Shown piece after piece: positions 1 through 9,865 of a stretch of 64,000 nucleotides of DNA (positions are counted from its first letter, which is position 1; every line of letters starts with the position of its first letter). A program made the position numbers and the translations under genes. A model generated the notes under the pieces. It did no database searches, was not told where the DNA came from, and was given only the letters and a program-made list of their open reading frames with translations. This DNA comes from Streptantibioticus ferralitis (GTDB lineage Bacteria > Actinomycetota > Actinomycetes > Streptomycetales > Streptomycetaceae), in assembly GCF_029223525.1 (NCBI RefSeq), contig NZ_JARHTQ010000017.1, forward strand, positions 111,465-175,464, in the 5' to 3' direction.

Positions 1-510
1 GCGGGCCATCTTGCCGTGGTCCGCGAGCATCCGCCGCCGGTCCTCGTCGGGCAGCAGGTACCAGTCGTAGGACCGTACGAAGGGGTAGACGCTCACGTAG
101 TCGCGCGCCGTCTCGTCGGCGAGGAACGCCGGGATGTGCGACTTGTTGAACTCGGCGGGGCGGTGCAGCGCCATGTTCGACCACACCGGCTCCAGCGCGC
201 GGCCGAGCTTGGTGCGGCGGAAGAGGTTGTAGGCGTCCTGGAGCGCGTCCGAGGTCTCGGAGTGCCACCAGATCATGACGTCGGCGTCGGCGCGCAGGCC
301 GGACAGGTCGTAGGTGCCGCGTACCGTGACGTCCTTCGCGGCGAGCTGCTCGAACAGCTCCTCGACCTCGTCCGCGTACCCGGTGCGGTCCTCGGGCAGC
401 GGGGAGCGCAGCTTGAACACCGACCAGAGGGTGTAGCGGATCACTTCGTTGAGGTCACGGGCCTTCTTGCCCGCGTTGGGTGCCTTCGCGGCGGCAGCGT
501 TCTCGGTCAT
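1..510 (-). CDS. hemQ: HemQ coproheme decarboxylase (3' end outside window)
   Basis: Coproheme decarboxylase (ChdC), a chlorite-dismutase-fold enzyme that converts coproheme to haem b, the last step of the coproporphyrin-dependent pathway. The first 170 residues are visible, read on the minus strand from ATG at 510; the C-terminus lies beyond base 1, so the gene is cut by the window edge, not broken. After a short Ala-rich N-terminus come the family segments [11 protein letters not shown] (about 24-34), MIWWHSE and [20 protein letters not shown] (about 142-161), the last holding the tyrosine that takes part in decarboxylation. It starts 4 nt after the hemY stop, so it is the last of three genes hemE-hemY-hemQ on this strand. 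Confidence 0.93.
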   Translation of the reverse strand, partial: MTENAAAAKAPNAGKKARDLNEVIRYTLWSVFKLRSPLPEDRTGYADEVEELFEQLAAKDVTVRGTYDLSGLRADADVMIWWHSETSDALQDAYNLFRRTKLGRALEPVWSNMALHRPAEFNKSHIPAFLADETARDYVSVYPFVRSYDWYLLPDEDRRRMLADHGKMAR

Positions 511-514
511 GCGG

Positions 515-2020
515 CTATTCTCCCGCGCCGTCCTCGATGCCCAGCCCCGGGGTGCCCGCTGGCTCCGCGGGCCGGTCGGGCACCGGGGTGCCGAAGGTCC
601 GCAGAGCCTCGTCGGCGGCCTTGTGGGCGCTCGCGACGCACGCCGGGATGCCCACACCGTCGTAGACCGCGCCGCACACCGACATGCCCGGCAGCTTGGC
701 GACCTGCTCACGGATCCTGGCCACCCGCTCCAGATGGCCGACGGGGTACTGCGGCAGTCCGCCGTCCCACCGGGTCACCCGCGCCGCGATCGGCGCCGCG
801 GTGATCCCGGCCGCCTCGGCGAGGTCCTCGCGGGACAGCCGCACCAGGTCGGTGTCGTCCCATGCGAGGTCCGCCTCCTCGCCGTATCTGCCGACCGAGG
901 TGCGCAGGACGAACGTGTCGGGTCCGGCCTCCGCGATCCAGCCCCACTTGCGGCTGGAGAAGGTGGACGCCTTGATCGTGCGGCGATCCACCGGTGGCAC
1001 CAGGAAGCCGCTGCCGCCGGGCATGTTCAGCAGGTCGCGGCGGCGGAACGCCATGGTCACCAGTGCCATGCCGGCGTACTCCACGGTCGCCAACTCGGCT
1101 GAGGCGGCGGGTGATTCGGCGGCCAGCAGTCGTGCGGCGGCCGGTGCGGGCACTGCGAGCACAACCGCGTCGGCATCCAGCACCGACCGGCCGCCGGTTG
1201 TCTGGACGACCGCCTGCCATCCGCTGGCGGTGCGGCGCAGCTCGCGCACCTCAGCACGGGTCCTGATGTCCACACCCGCCGCCCGGCAGGCCTGCGCGAC
1301 GGCCAACGGCAGGCGTCCGACGCCGCCGCGGATGCCCATGAAGACGGCTCCGTCCTGGGCCGCGGCGGCGGCCCGGCGCTGGACGCCGCGTACCGCCTCG
1401 ATCAGTGAGCGCTGACCGCGTGCCGCCTCGTAGAGCTGGGGAACGGCGGCGCGCAGCGAGATCTGGTACGCGTTGCCCGCGTAGACCCCGCCCAGCAGCG
1501 GCTCGACCAGGCGGTCGACCACCTCCCGGCCGAGCCGGGCGGCCACGTACGCACCGACCGCGACGTCCTCGCCGACCTCGGTGCGCGGCAGCACATGGTC
1601 CAGCGGCAGCCGCGCCAGCCCGGCGGGCGACAGCACACCGGACGCGGACAGCGGCCCCAGATCACCCGGCACGCCCATGATGTGGCCGCGCGGCATCGGC
1701 CGTAGCCGACCGCGGGTCCACAGCGCGGCTCGCGCGGTGGCGGGCGGCTGCAGTTCGTCGCCGAGCCCGGCGTCCCGAGCCAGCTCGACCGCCTCCGGCC
1801 GCCGAGCGAGCATCGACTCCGCGCCGAGGTCGACCGGCACCCCGGCGATCTCGTCGGCGTACAGCTTGCCGCCGAGCCGGGAGGACGACTCCAGTACGGT
1901 CACCCGGGCCCCGCCGGCGACCAAGCGGAACGCCGCGGCCAGTCCCGAGATACCACCGCCCACCACGAGGACATGACCCGCGCCGGGTCCGCGACCGGAC
2001 TGCTCCCGCACTGCGTTCAT
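515..2020 (-). CDS. hemY: Coproporphyrinogen/protoporphyrinogen oxidase (HemY/CgoX)
   Basis: FAD-dependent oxidase that removes six electrons from coproporphyrinogen III (the likely substrate in an actinobacterium with HemQ). About 501 aa. The N-terminal dinucleotide-binding motif [17 protein letters not shown] is followed by an ESSSRLGGK segment; the C-terminal part has the second FAD motif ending [20 protein letters not shown], typical of amine-oxidase-like PPOX. ATG at 2020 is used because a GGAGGG lies just upstream; an in-frame GTG at 2029 would add three residues. It sits between hemE (gap about 20 nt) and hemQ (4 nt), which supports an operon. Confidence 0.93.
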   Translation of the reverse strand: MNAVREQSGRGPGAGHVLVVGGGISGLAAAFRLVAGGARVTVLESSSRLGGKLYADEIAGVPVDLGAESMLARRPEAVELARDAGLGDELQPPATARAALWTRGRLRPMPRGHIMGVPGDLGPLSASGVLSPAGLARLPLDHVLPRTEVGEDVAVGAYVAARLGREVVDRLVEPLLGGVYAGNAYQISLRAAVPQLYEAARGQRSLIEAVRGVQRRAAAAAQDGAVFMGIRGGVGRLPLAVAQACRAAGVDIRTRAEVRELRRTASGWQAVVQTTGGRSVLDADAVVLAVPAPAAARLLAAESPAASAELATVEYAGMALVTMAFRRRDLLNMPGGSGFLVPPVDRRTIKASTFSSRKWGWIAEAGPDTFVLRTSVGRYGEEADLAWDDTDLVRLSREDLAEAAGITAAPIAARVTRWDGGLPQYPVGHLERVARIREQVAKLPGMSVCGAVYDGVGIPACVASAHKAADEALRTFGTPVPDRPAEPAGTPGLGIEDGAGE

Positions 2021-2042
2021 GCCCTCCACTGTGCCACCGCCG

Positions 2043-3110
2043 TCAGCGTGCCTCGGACGCCTGGTGGACGAACTCCACGAGTCGGGTCAGCGCGTCCGGA
2101 TCGGTGTTCGGCAGCACGCCGTGGCCGAGGTTGAAGATGTGCCCGGGCGTGTCCTTCGCCGAGTCCAGCACCTCGCGTGCCTTGGTCTCGACGGCCGGCT
2201 GAGGGGCGAACAGCACCGCGGGGTCCAGGTTGCCCTGGAGCGCCTTGTGCGGTCCCACCCGACGGGCTGCCTCGTCCAGCGGGACCCGCCAGTCGACGCC
2301 GACCACGTCCGCGCCCGCCTCTCCCATGAGGCCGAGCAACTCGCCGGCGCCGACGCCGAAGTGGATGCGCGGCACGTCGTACGGCGCGACCGCCTCGAAG
2401 ACCTTCGCCGAGGCGGGCATGACGGAGCGCCGGTAGTCCTCTGGGGCGAGCGCGCCGACCCAGGAGTCGAAGAGCTGCACGGCCGAGGCGCCCGCCTCGA
2501 TCTGCACCTTGAGGAACGCGGCGGTGATGTCGGCGAGCCGGTCGAGGAGTTCGGACCACAGCTGCGGGTCGCCGTACATCAGCGCCTTGGTGTGCTCGTG
2601 GTTGCGCGACGGGCCGCCCTCGACGAGGTAGCTCGCCAGGGTGAACGGCGCGCCCGCGAAGCCGATCAGCGGGGTGCCGCCGAGTTCGGCGGTCAGCATG
2701 CCGATCGCCTCGGTGACATAGCTGACGTCATCCGGTTCCAGCGGGCGCAGCCGGTCGAGGTCGGCGCGGGTCCTGATCGGCTCGGCGATCACCGGGCCAA
2801 TACCCGGCTTGATGTCGAGGTCGAGGCCGATGGCCTTGAGCGGGACGACGATGTCGCTGTAGTAGACGGCGGCGTCCACCTTGTGGCGCCGTACCGGTTG
2901 CAGCGTGATCTCGGTGACGAGGTCCGGGCGCATGCACGATTCGAGCATCGCGGTGCCCTCGCGCACCTTGTGGTACTCGGGCAGCGAACGCCCGGCCTGC
3001 CGCATGAACCACACCGGGGTGTGCGACACCGGCTCGCGTCGACACGCCCGGATGAACGCCGAATCGGCGGTCCGTTGGCGTGCTTGGTCTGTCCGCTGCT
3101 GAGCATTCAC
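2043..3110 (-). CDS. hemE: Uroporphyrinogen decarboxylase
   Basis: Decarboxylates the four acetate side chains of uroporphyrinogen III to give coproporphyrinogen III, in the cytoplasm. The 355 aa length is normal for HemE. The signature near the N-terminus reads [16 protein letters not shown] (about 32-47), carrying the substrate-binding Arg, and the second signature [17 protein letters not shown] is present near 153-169. GTG start at 3110. First gene of the hemE-hemY-hemQ run; a 123-nt divergent spacer separates it from the DUF3000 gene, so both promoters must lie there. Confidence 0.96.
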   Translation of the reverse strand: MNAQQRTDQARQRTADSAFIRACRREPVSHTPVWFMRQAGRSLPEYHKVREGTAMLESCMRPDLVTEITLQPVRRHKVDAAVYYSDIVVPLKAIGLDLDIKPGIGPVIAEPIRTRADLDRLRPLEPDDVSYVTEAIGMLTAELGGTPLIGFAGAPFTLASYLVEGGPSRNHEHTKALMYGDPQLWSELLDRLADITAAFLKVQIEAGASAVQLFDSWVGALAPEDYRRSVMPASAKVFEAVAPYDVPRIHFGVGAGELLGLMGEAGADVVGVDWRVPLDEAARRVGPHKALQGNLDPAVLFAPQPAVETKAREVLDSAKDTPGHIFNLGHGVLPNTDPDALTRLVEFVHQASEAR

Positions 3111-3233
3111 GGATGAATCTTCGCACGCGCCGAATGTCCACCGAATGCCGACCGGCTGTCAGCCGAAGGGACGACCCGCCCATACCGGTGTTCCTCCCAT
3201 GCCGGAGGGGGCCAGCGGCCTAGTCTTCCGGGC

Positions 3234-3857
3234 ATGGTCGCGGCTCAGGGGCACCTCGCGGACGAGGATGGGGCACCGCTCGTATTCCAACGGGCAGTGG
3301 AGGCACTAGGGACCGCACGGACGCGGCCCGAGGTGGAACTGGCGCAGATCCCGGCCCCGAAGCGGCTGGCCCCGCACGCGTATGCGGTGGAGGCCGCGGT
3401 GCTGGTCGAGGGCGAGGAACTGGCGGACGGCCGGCTGGTGCTGCTGCACGATCCGGTGGGCCAGGAGAACTGGCACGGCACGTTCCGCGTAGTCACCCTG
3501 GCCCGCGCGGAGCTCGAACCGGAGATGGCGGCCGATCCCCTGCTGCCCGACGTGTGCTGGTCATGGCTGACCGGTGCGCTGGCCGCGCGCGGCGCGGCGT
3601 ACAGCGAGCCGAGCGGCACCGTCTCGTGCAGTTCCTCGCACCACTTCGGCGGGCTCGCGGAGCGTCCCGCCAGCACGGAGATCGAGGTCCGGGCGTCCTG
3701 GACGCCCGCCGACTCGGCGGCCGGGTTCCCGGACATGGCGGCGCATCTGGTGGCCTGGTGCGAGCTGCTGTGCACCAGCGCCGGACTGCCGCCGACGCTG
3801 GGCGAACCGGGCGGCAGCGGGATCGTGTCGCTACCCAACCGACGCGGCCCGCGATAA
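3234..3857 (+). CDS. DUF3000 domain protein
   Basis: A 207-aa protein of the actinobacterial DUF3000 family, whose biochemical role is not known. Recognisable parts are the LAPHAYAVEAAVLVE stretch, the segment LLHDPVGQENWHGTFRVVTL (about 73-92) and the C-terminal HLVAWCELLCTSAGLPPTL. No membrane segment or signal peptide is visible. It is divergent from hemE and followed by an orphan response regulator and RNase D, an order I recall from Streptomyces genomes. Confidence 0.85.
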   Translation: MVAAQGHLADEDGAPLVFQRAVEALGTARTRPEVELAQIPAPKRLAPHAYAVEAAVLVEGEELADGRLVLLHDPVGQENWHGTFRVVTLARAELEPEMAADPLLPDVCWSWLTGALAARGAAYSEPSGTVSCSSSHHFGGLAERPASTEIEVRASWTPADSAAGFPDMAAHLVAWCELLCTSAGLPPTLGEPGGSGIVSLPNRRGPR

Positions 3858-4105
3858 CGATCCACGGTAACGGTCGGTTGCCGGACGTCGCGATGGATGT
3901 CCTTCGTTGATCGATCCGTTGGCTCTTTTGTTCGGAATCGATCAAGCCTGCACCCGACTTGCCCCGATTGTTACGCAATAAATCGTGATCTTTCCCTAAA
4001 GCCCCGTTCCGATACTGCCGAAGAGGACTGTGACCTTAATCCCCACGGAGCACCGGCCCCCTCCCCCACCGGCCGGTCCGGTTCCGCCACGTCACAGGAG
4101 GCCCG

Positions 4106-4768
4106 GTGTCGGTTCTTCTCGACCACCCCACAAGCCTGGTCGCCTACCGCCCGATCAAGCCGACGGCCATGGTCGTCGTCGCCGACCCGCGCGTCCGCAG
4201 CACTGTCACCCGGCATCTGTGGGCACTCGGCGTACGCGACGTGATCGAGGCCTCGTCGATCGCGGAGGCCCGTCCCCGGGTCGGCACTCCGCGCGACATC
4301 TGTGTCGCCGATGTGCACCTGCCCGACGGATCCGGGCTGACCCTCCTCGCCGAGACCAGGGCCGCGGGCTGGCCCAACGGACTCGCCCTGTCCGCCGCAG
4401 ATGACATCGGCGCCGTACGCAACGCGCTGGCCGGCGGCGTCAAGGGCTACGTCGTCACCGGCACCCGTACGAACGTAGGTCTCGCCCAGCGGCCCGGCGC
4501 CGCCCCGATCGGGGCACCCGGCGCCCGGCTGCAGCGGCGCCCGCCGGGCGCCCCCGGCCACCCCGGCGGCTACCGCGAGTTGTCGGGGCGCGAGGTGGAG
4601 GTGCTCCGGCTGGTGGCCGAGGGGCAGTCCAACAAGGCCATCGGCGTCTCGATGGGGCTGTCCGCCCTCACCGTCAAGAGCCACCTGGCCCGTATCGCCC
4701 GCAAGCTCGGCACCGGCGACCGGGCCGGAATGGTCGCCGTGGCGCTGCGTACCGGCATCATCCACTGA
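4106..4768 (+). CDS. Orphan LuxR/NarL-type response regulator
   Basis: Two-domain regulator of 220 aa: receiver about 20-125, then a Pro/Gly/Ala-rich linker, and a LuxR helix-turn-helix about 155-215 (LSGREVEVLRLVAEGQSNKA, then LTVKSHLARIARKLG). The phosphoacceptor Asp is present in VADVHLPDGSG, with Ser in LALSAADD and Lys in VKGYV. The acidic pair near the N-terminus is incomplete: the segment reads VVVADPRVR, with Pro where the second Asp usually stands. No histidine kinase is nearby. GTG start with GGAGG about 8 nt upstream. A strong hairpin follows the stop. Confidence 0.9.
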   Translation: MSVLLDHPTSLVAYRPIKPTAMVVVADPRVRSTVTRHLWALGVRDVIEASSIAEARPRVGTPRDICVADVHLPDGSGLTLLAETRAAGWPNGLALSAADDIGAVRNALAGGVKGYVVTGTRTNVGLAQRPGAAPIGAPGARLQRRPPGAPGHPGGYRELSGREVEVLRLVAEGQSNKAIGVSMGLSALTVKSHLARIARKLGTGDRAGMVAVALRTGIIH

Positions 4769-4790
4769 CCCCGAACCGCGCCGCGGTCAA

Positions 4791-4826
4791 CGCGCCCGTT
4801 CATGGAACGTTCCATCGACGGGCGCG
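4791..4826. terminator. Long hairpin terminator after the response regulator
   Basis: Stem of CGCGCCCGT pairing with ACGGGCGCG around an inner perfect palindrome ATGGAACGTTCCAT, with a 2-nt internal loop on each side. It starts 22 nt after the regulator stop and ends about 30 nt before rnd. The symmetric stem would also act on the other strand. Confidence 0.75.
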
Positions 4827-4857
4827 ACGCATGAGTGGTCCCGGCTACCCTTGACGG

Positions 4858-6105
4858 GTGACCGACGCCCGAGAGACCGCAGCAAGCGAAGCAATCCCGG
4901 CGCCGGTCCCGCTGCTGGACCCGCGCGAGGGCATCCCGCCGGTGACCGCCAGCCCGCAGGCGCTCGCCGCAGTCGTGGCGGCATTCGCCGCGGGCACCGG
5001 TCCCGTCGCCGTCGACGCCGAGCGCGCTTCCGGCTACCGCTACGGACAGCGGGCCTATCTGGTCCAGCTGCGCCGCGCCGGGGCAGGGACCGCGCTGATC
5101 GACCCCATCGCCTGTCCTGATCTGTCCGCGCTGGGCGAGGCCCTCGCGGACACCGAGTGGGTGCTGCACGCGGCCACCCAGGACCTGCCGTGCCTGGCCG
5201 AGATAGGGATGCGGCCGAGCCGGATCTTCGACACCGAACTGGCCGGGCGGCTGGCCGGCTTCGCCCGGGTCGGCCTGGGCGCCATGGTGGAGAACGTGCT
5301 CGGTTACGCCCTGGAGAAGGGCCACTCGGCCGTCGACTGGTCGACCCGGCCGCTGCCCGAGCCGTGGCTGCGCTATGCCGCACTCGACGTGGAGCTGCTG
5401 GTCGATCTGCGCGACGCGCTGGAGGCCGAGCTGCGCGAGCAGGGCAAGCTGGAGTGGGCACTGCAGGAGTTCGCGGCGATCGCCGCCGCCCCGCCGCCCG
5501 CCCCGCGTACCGACCCGTGGCGCCGCACCTCGGGCATGCACAAGGTACGGCGGCGCCGACAGCTCGGCGTCGTCCGGGAGTTGTGGACCATACGGGACGA
5601 GATCGCACGGCAGCGCGATGTCTCACCGGGGCGGGTGCTGACCGACGCCGCGATCGTGGCGGCGGCGCTGGCGATACCGCCCAACGTGCACGCGCTCGCC
5701 GCGCTGCCCGGCTTCGGCAACCGGATGGGACGCCGTCAACTGGACGTCTGGCAGGCCGCGGTGGACCGGGCGCGGGCCCTGTCCGAGCGGGACCAGCCGC
5801 AGTTGGGTCCGGTGCAGGGCGGTCCGCCGCCGCCGCGCTCCTGGACCGACAAGGACCCGGCCGCGGCGGCCCGGCTGAGCGCCGCCCGCGCGGCGGTCAG
5901 CGCGCTCGCGGAGCGGCTCAACGTGCCGCAGGAGAACCTGGTCGCCCCGGACGCCGTACGGCGGGTGTGCTGGGAGCCGCCCGCGGAACCGACCGCCGAG
6001 GCGGTCGGTTCCCGCCTCGCCGAACGGGGCGCACGGCGCTGGCAGATCGAACTCGTCGCCGGCGCGGTCGCCGAGGCGCTGACGGCTGTCCAGCCGGAGT
6101 CGTAA
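4858..6105 (+). CDS. rnd: Ribonuclease D
   Basis: 3'-5' exoribonuclease involved in tRNA 3' maturation and RNA turnover. 415 aa. DEDD-type exonuclease domain about 25-200: VAVDAERASGYRYGQRAYLVQ gives the first acidic pair, HAATQDLPCLAEIG the second, FDTELAGRLAG the third and YAALDVELLVDL the final Tyr/Asp. An HRDC domain follows at about 225-300, then a C-terminal extension with a conserved WEPP segment. GTG start at 4858 has no clear Shine-Dalgarno sequence but TACCCT lies about 12 nt upstream, so a leaderless transcript is possible. Confidence 0.93.
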   Translation: MTDARETAASEAIPAPVPLLDPREGIPPVTASPQALAAVVAAFAAGTGPVAVDAERASGYRYGQRAYLVQLRRAGAGTALIDPIACPDLSALGEALADTEWVLHAATQDLPCLAEIGMRPSRIFDTELAGRLAGFARVGLGAMVENVLGYALEKGHSAVDWSTRPLPEPWLRYAALDVELLVDLRDALEAELREQGKLEWALQEFAAIAAAPPPAPRTDPWRRTSGMHKVRRRRQLGVVRELWTIRDEIARQRDVSPGRVLTDAAIVAAALAIPPNVHALAALPGFGNRMGRRQLDVWQAAVDRARALSERDQPQLGPVQGGPPPPRSWTDKDPAAAARLSAARAAVSALAERLNVPQENLVAPDAVRRVCWEPPAEPTAEAVGSRLAERGARRWQIELVAGAVAEALTAVQPES

Positions 6106-6466
6106 CGCCTTTCGGCGCGCCGCGGGCCGGCGTCCAGGGAACGTTCCCGCCCCGCCGCCCGTGACCGCCTCCCGGCCCGCACCGGCACACCCCTGGCCCC
6201 ACACCCGCCGTGCGCAACGGCAAGGCTGCGGACCAGGGGAACGGGTGGCGGAGAGGGCACCGGAAAACGCCCCCGGACCTGCGGGGAATGTGACATTCAC
6301 CGCTTAGCGCGGGGGGACTGTGCACGTTGGTTACCCGCAAGTAGCATGACGGTGTGAGCCGCCGCTGGTTTCGCCATGCGGCGCTCCGCCGGGTTGCCCA
6401 GCTGCGGCGCGCGCCGTGGGGCGCGCGCGCCCGGCGGCGAGCGAACACGATTAAGGGAGAGCCAAC
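6106..6466. other. Intergenic region between rnd and fadA
   Basis: No credible gene. It holds a perfect palindrome GGGAACGTTCCC at 6137-6148, whose GGAACGTTCC core also forms the centre of the hairpin upstream of rnd. A half-symmetric site TTACCCGCAAGTAG at 6331-6344 could be a TetR-type operator for the fad genes. A long GC-repeat stretch and a ribosome binding site (AAGGGAGAG) precede the GTG of fadA. The palindromes are seen directly; their roles are inferred. Confidence 0.45.
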
Positions 6467-7687
6467 GTGCCTCGTACCGCTAGGGACGTCGTCTTCGTCG
6501 ACGGCGTCCGCACCCCGTTCGGCAAGGCGGGCCCCAAGGGCATCTATCACGAGACCCGCGCCGACGACCTGGTGATCAAGTGCATCCGGGAGCTGCTGCG
6601 GCGCAACCCGGACCTGCCGGCGGAGCGGATCGACGAGGTCGCCGTCGCCGCCACCACGCAGATCGGCGACCAGGGCCTGACCCTGGGCCGTACCGCCGGC
6701 ATCCTCGCCGGGCTGCCGAAGACCGTCCCCGGCTTCTCCATCGACCGCATGTGCGCGGGCGCGATGACCGCGGTCACCACGACCTCCGGCGGTATCGCCT
6801 TCGGCGCGTACGACGTGGTCGTCGCCGGTGGTGTCGAGCACATGGGCCGCCACCCGATGGGTGAGGGCGTCGACCCCAACCCGCGCTTCGTCTCGGAGAA
6901 GCTGGTCGACGAGTCCGCCATGTTCATGGGCATGACGGCGGAGAACCTGCACGACCGCTTCCCGCACCTCACCAAGCAGCGCGCCGACGAGTACGCGGTG
7001 CGCAGCCAGGAGAAGGCCGCCAAGGCCTACGCCAACGGCAAGATCCAGCAGGACCTGGTGCCGATCTCGGTGCGCCGCACCAACCCGGAGGTGGGCGAGA
7101 CCGGTTGGGGTCTGGCCACCGCCGACGAGCCGATGCGCCCGGGCACCACGCTGGAGAGCCTGGCCTCCCTCAAGACCCCGTTCCGCGCCCACGGCCGGGT
7201 GACGGCCGGTAACGCCGCGGGCCTCAACGACGGCGCCACCGCCTCCCTGCTCGCCGCCGAGGACGTCGCGAACGAGCTGGGCCTGCCGGTCAAGATGCGC
7301 CTGGTCTCCTACGCCTTCGCGGGCGTCGAGCCCGAGGTGATGGGCATCGGCCCGGTCCCGGCGACCGAGAAGGCGCTGGCCAAGGCCGGCCTGTCGATCT
7401 CCGACATCGGCCTGTTCGAGGTCAACGAGGCGTTCGCCGTGCAGGTGCTCGCCTTGCTCGACCACTACGGCATCGCGGACGACGACCCGCGCGTCAACCA
7501 GTACGGTGGCGCGATCGCGTTCGGCCACCCGCTGGCCTCCTCCGGCGTCCGGCTGATGACGCAGCTGGCCCGCCAGTTCGAGGAGCAGCCGAACGTCCGC
7601 TACGGCCTGACCACCATGTGCGTCGGCTTCGGCATGGGCGGAACGGTCATCTGGGAGAACCCGCACTTCGACGGAGGCAGCAAGTGA
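6467..7687 (+). CDS. fadA: Acetyl-CoA acyltransferase (3-ketoacyl-CoA thiolase)
   Basis: Thiolase that cleaves 3-ketoacyl-CoA in the last step of beta-oxidation. 406 aa, usual length. Nucleophilic Cys96 lies in SIDRMCAGAMTAV; the second signature GGAIAFGHPLASSGVRL carries the catalytic His, and CVGFGMGGTVIWE near the C-terminus the second Cys. GTG start at 6467 has AAGGGAGAG just upstream. The stop overlaps the GTG of fadB by 3 nt, so the two subunits are translationally coupled and probably form one multienzyme complex. Confidence 0.96.
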   Translation: MPRTARDVVFVDGVRTPFGKAGPKGIYHETRADDLVIKCIRELLRRNPDLPAERIDEVAVAATTQIGDQGLTLGRTAGILAGLPKTVPGFSIDRMCAGAMTAVTTTSGGIAFGAYDVVVAGGVEHMGRHPMGEGVDPNPRFVSEKLVDESAMFMGMTAENLHDRFPHLTKQRADEYAVRSQEKAAKAYANGKIQQDLVPISVRRTNPEVGETGWGLATADEPMRPGTTLESLASLKTPFRAHGRVTAGNAAGLNDGATASLLAAEDVANELGLPVKMRLVSYAFAGVEPEVMGIGPVPATEKALAKAGLSISDIGLFEVNEAFAVQVLALLDHYGIADDDPRVNQYGGAIAFGHPLASSGVRLMTQLARQFEEQPNVRYGLTTMCVGFGMGGTVIWENPHFDGGSK

Positions 7688-9813
7688 CCACCACCGCCGA
7701 GCTCCTCAAGGGCGCAGCCGAGCTGTTCCCCGACGAGGTCGTGACCCGGTCTCACGTACGTCACCTCGAACTCCCGCAGGGCGCGGGCAGGTTCGCCCTG
7801 ATCACGCTGGACAACGGCCTGGACCACACCAAGCCGACCACCTTCGGCCCGCAGTCGCTCGCCAACCTCAACACGGCGATCGACCAGGTCGAGAAGGAGG
7901 CCGCGGACGGCGAGATCGTCGGTGCGGGCATCACCGGCAAGCCGTTCATCTTCGCGGTCGGCGCCGACCTCAAGGGCGTCGAGCTGCTGAAGCGGCACGA
8001 GGACGCGCTGGCCATCGGCAAGGGCGGCCACGACGTCTTCAAGCGGCTGTCCGCCCTCGCCGTCCCCACCTTCGCGTACTACAACGGCGCGGCGATGGGC
8101 GGCGGTGTCGAGGTCGGCCTGCACTGCTCGTACCGCACGGTCTCCAAGGCGCTGCCCGCGTTCTCGCTGCCCGAGGTGTTCCTCGGGCTGGTGCCCGGCT
8201 GGGGCGGCTGCACCCTGCTGCCGAACCTGATCGGCGCGGACCGTGCCGTGAGCGTGATCATCGAGAACTCGCTCAACCAGAACAAGCAGCTGAAGGGCTC
8301 GCAGGTACACGAGCTCGGAATCGCCGACGCGATCTTCGAGGGCGCTGACTTCCTGGAGCAGTCGCTGGCCTGGACCGCGTCCGTCCTGAAGGGCGAGACC
8401 GAGGTCGTACGGGCCGAGGTGGACCGCGGTGAGGCCTGGGACCAGGCCGTGCAGCGGGGTCGTTTCATCGCCGACGGCAAGGTGCACGGCGCGGCCCCGG
8501 CCGCGTACCGCGCGCTGGACATCATCGCCGCCGCCAAGAACGGCGACCTGCGGCAGGGCTTCGCCGCCGAGGACCAGGCACTCGCCGACCTGATCATGGG
8601 CGGCGAACTGCGCAGTGGTATCTACGCGTTCAACCTGGTGCAAAAGCGCGGCAAGCGCCCGGCCGGCGCACCGGACAAGAACCTGGCCCGCCCGGTCAGC
8701 AAGGTCGGCGTCGTCGGCGCCGGTCTGATGGCCTCCCAGCTGGCGCTGCTGTTCGCCCGCCGCCTTGAGGTGCCGGTCGTGCTGACCGACATCGACCAGG
8801 AGCGCGTCGACAAGGGTGTCGGTTACGTCCACGGCGAGATCGACAAGCTGCTCGCCAAGGGCCGGGTGAGCGGCGACAAGGCCAACCGCCTCAAGGCGCT
8901 GGTGACCGGCTCCCTCGACAAGGCCGCCGCGTTCGGTGACGCCGACTTCGTCATCGAGGCCGTCTTCGAGGAGATGGGCGTCAAGCAGAAGGTGTTCGCC
9001 GAGGTGGAGGCGGTCGTCGGACCGCAGACCATCCTGGCGACCAACACCTCCTCACTGTCGGTGAGCGAGATGGCGTCGAAGCTGGAGCACCCGGAGCGGG
9101 TCGTCGGCTTCCACTTCTTCAACCCGGTCGCGATCCTGCCGCTGCTGGAGATCGTGCGCGGCGAGCAGACCGATGACGCGTCGCTGGCCACCGCCTTCGG
9201 TGTGGCGAAGAAGCTGAAGAAGACCGCGGTACTGGTCAAGGACGCCCCGGCGTTCGTGGTCAACCGGATCCTGACCCGCTTCATGGGCGAGATCCAGAAC
9301 GTCATCGACGAGGGCACCCCGGTCGAGGTCGCCGAGAAGGCCATCGAGCCGCTCGGCCTGCCGATGTCCCCGCTGGTGCTGCTGGAGCTGGTCGGCCCGG
9401 CGATCGGTCTGCACGTCTCGGAGACGCTGCACGGCGCCTTCCCGGACCGCTTCAAGGTCTCGCCGAACCTGGCCGCCGTCGTCAAGGCGGGCAAGCGCGG
9501 CTTCTACGTCTACGACTCCGGCAAGCCGGAGCTGGACCCCGAGGTCGCCGCCCTTCTCCAGCAGGGCGATGTCGCCCTGACCGAGCAGCAGGTGCGGGAC
9601 CGTGTCCTGGACGCGGTCGCGCAGGAGATCGGGCTGATGCTGGACGAGGACGTGGTCGCCGAGGCGCAGGACATCGACCTGTGCCTGATCACCGGTGCGG
9701 GCTGGCCGTTCCACCTGGGCGGCATCACCCCGTACCTGGACCGTGAGGGCGTCTCCGAGCGGGTGAACGGCAAGCGGTTCCTCGCCCAGGGCGTCGCCAA
9801 CGTCCCGGCGTAA
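7684..9813 (+). CDS. fadB: Fatty oxidation complex alpha subunit (enoyl-CoA hydratase / 3-hydroxyacyl-CoA dehydrogenase)
   Basis: Bifunctional beta-oxidation enzyme, 709 aa from GTG at 7684, which overlaps the fadA stop. N-terminal crotonase domain about 15-290 with both catalytic Glu regions (MGGGVEVGLHCSYR and FSLPEVFLGLVPGWGG). The Rossmann motif VGVVGAGLMASQLALLFARR begins near residue 340, followed by the 3-hydroxyacyl-CoA dehydrogenase domain with VVGFHFFNPV (catalytic His) and a C-terminal domain ending in KRFLAQGVANVPA. The normal transcription terminator is no longer adjacent: a group II intron lies immediately downstream, between this stop and the hairpin at 11758-11791. Confidence 0.96.
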   Translation: MTTTAELLKGAAELFPDEVVTRSHVRHLELPQGAGRFALITLDNGLDHTKPTTFGPQSLANLNTAIDQVEKEAADGEIVGAGITGKPFIFAVGADLKGVELLKRHEDALAIGKGGHDVFKRLSALAVPTFAYYNGAAMGGGVEVGLHCSYRTVSKALPAFSLPEVFLGLVPGWGGCTLLPNLIGADRAVSVIIENSLNQNKQLKGSQVHELGIADAIFEGADFLEQSLAWTASVLKGETEVVRAEVDRGEAWDQAVQRGRFIADGKVHGAAPAAYRALDIIAAAKNGDLRQGFAAEDQALADLIMGGELRSGIYAFNLVQKRGKRPAGAPDKNLARPVSKVGVVGAGLMASQLALLFARRLEVPVVLTDIDQERVDKGVGYVHGEIDKLLAKGRVSGDKANRLKALVTGSLDKAAAFGDADFVIEAVFEEMGVKQKVFAEVEAVVGPQTILATNTSSLSVSEMASKLEHPERVVGFHFFNPVAILPLLEIVRGEQTDDASLATAFGVAKKLKKTAVLVKDAPAFVVNRILTRFMGEIQNVIDEGTPVEVAEKAIEPLGLPMSPLVLLELVGPAIGLHVSETLHGAFPDRFKVSPNLAAVVKAGKRGFYVYDSGKPELDPEVAALLQQGDVALTEQQVRDRVLDAVAQEIGLMLDEDVVAEAQDIDLCLITGAGWPFHLGGITPYLDREGVSERVNGKRFLAQGVANVPA

Positions 9814-9829
9814 CGCCACGGCAGTAATC

Positions 9830-9863
9830 GGGTAGGCGGGTCGGGTCACCCGACCCGCCTCCC
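9830..9863 (-). ncRNA. Group II intron domain VI with branch-point adenosine
   Basis: On the minus strand GGGAGGCGGGTCGGG pairs with CCCGACCCGCCT-A-CCC. The single unpaired A at 9833 lies seven nt from the predicted 3' splice site, the standard position of the branch-point adenosine. Confidence 0.8.
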
Positions 9864-9865
9864 AC

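Noticed and set aside
3930..3965. SigR-type promoter in front of the response regulator
   Set aside because: GGAAT is present but GTT is not found at the required spacing.
9835..9859. GC hairpin as an ordinary fadB terminator
   Set aside because: The bulged A seven nt from the intron 3' end and the adjacent domain V identify it as intron domain VI, though it could still stop fadB transcription.
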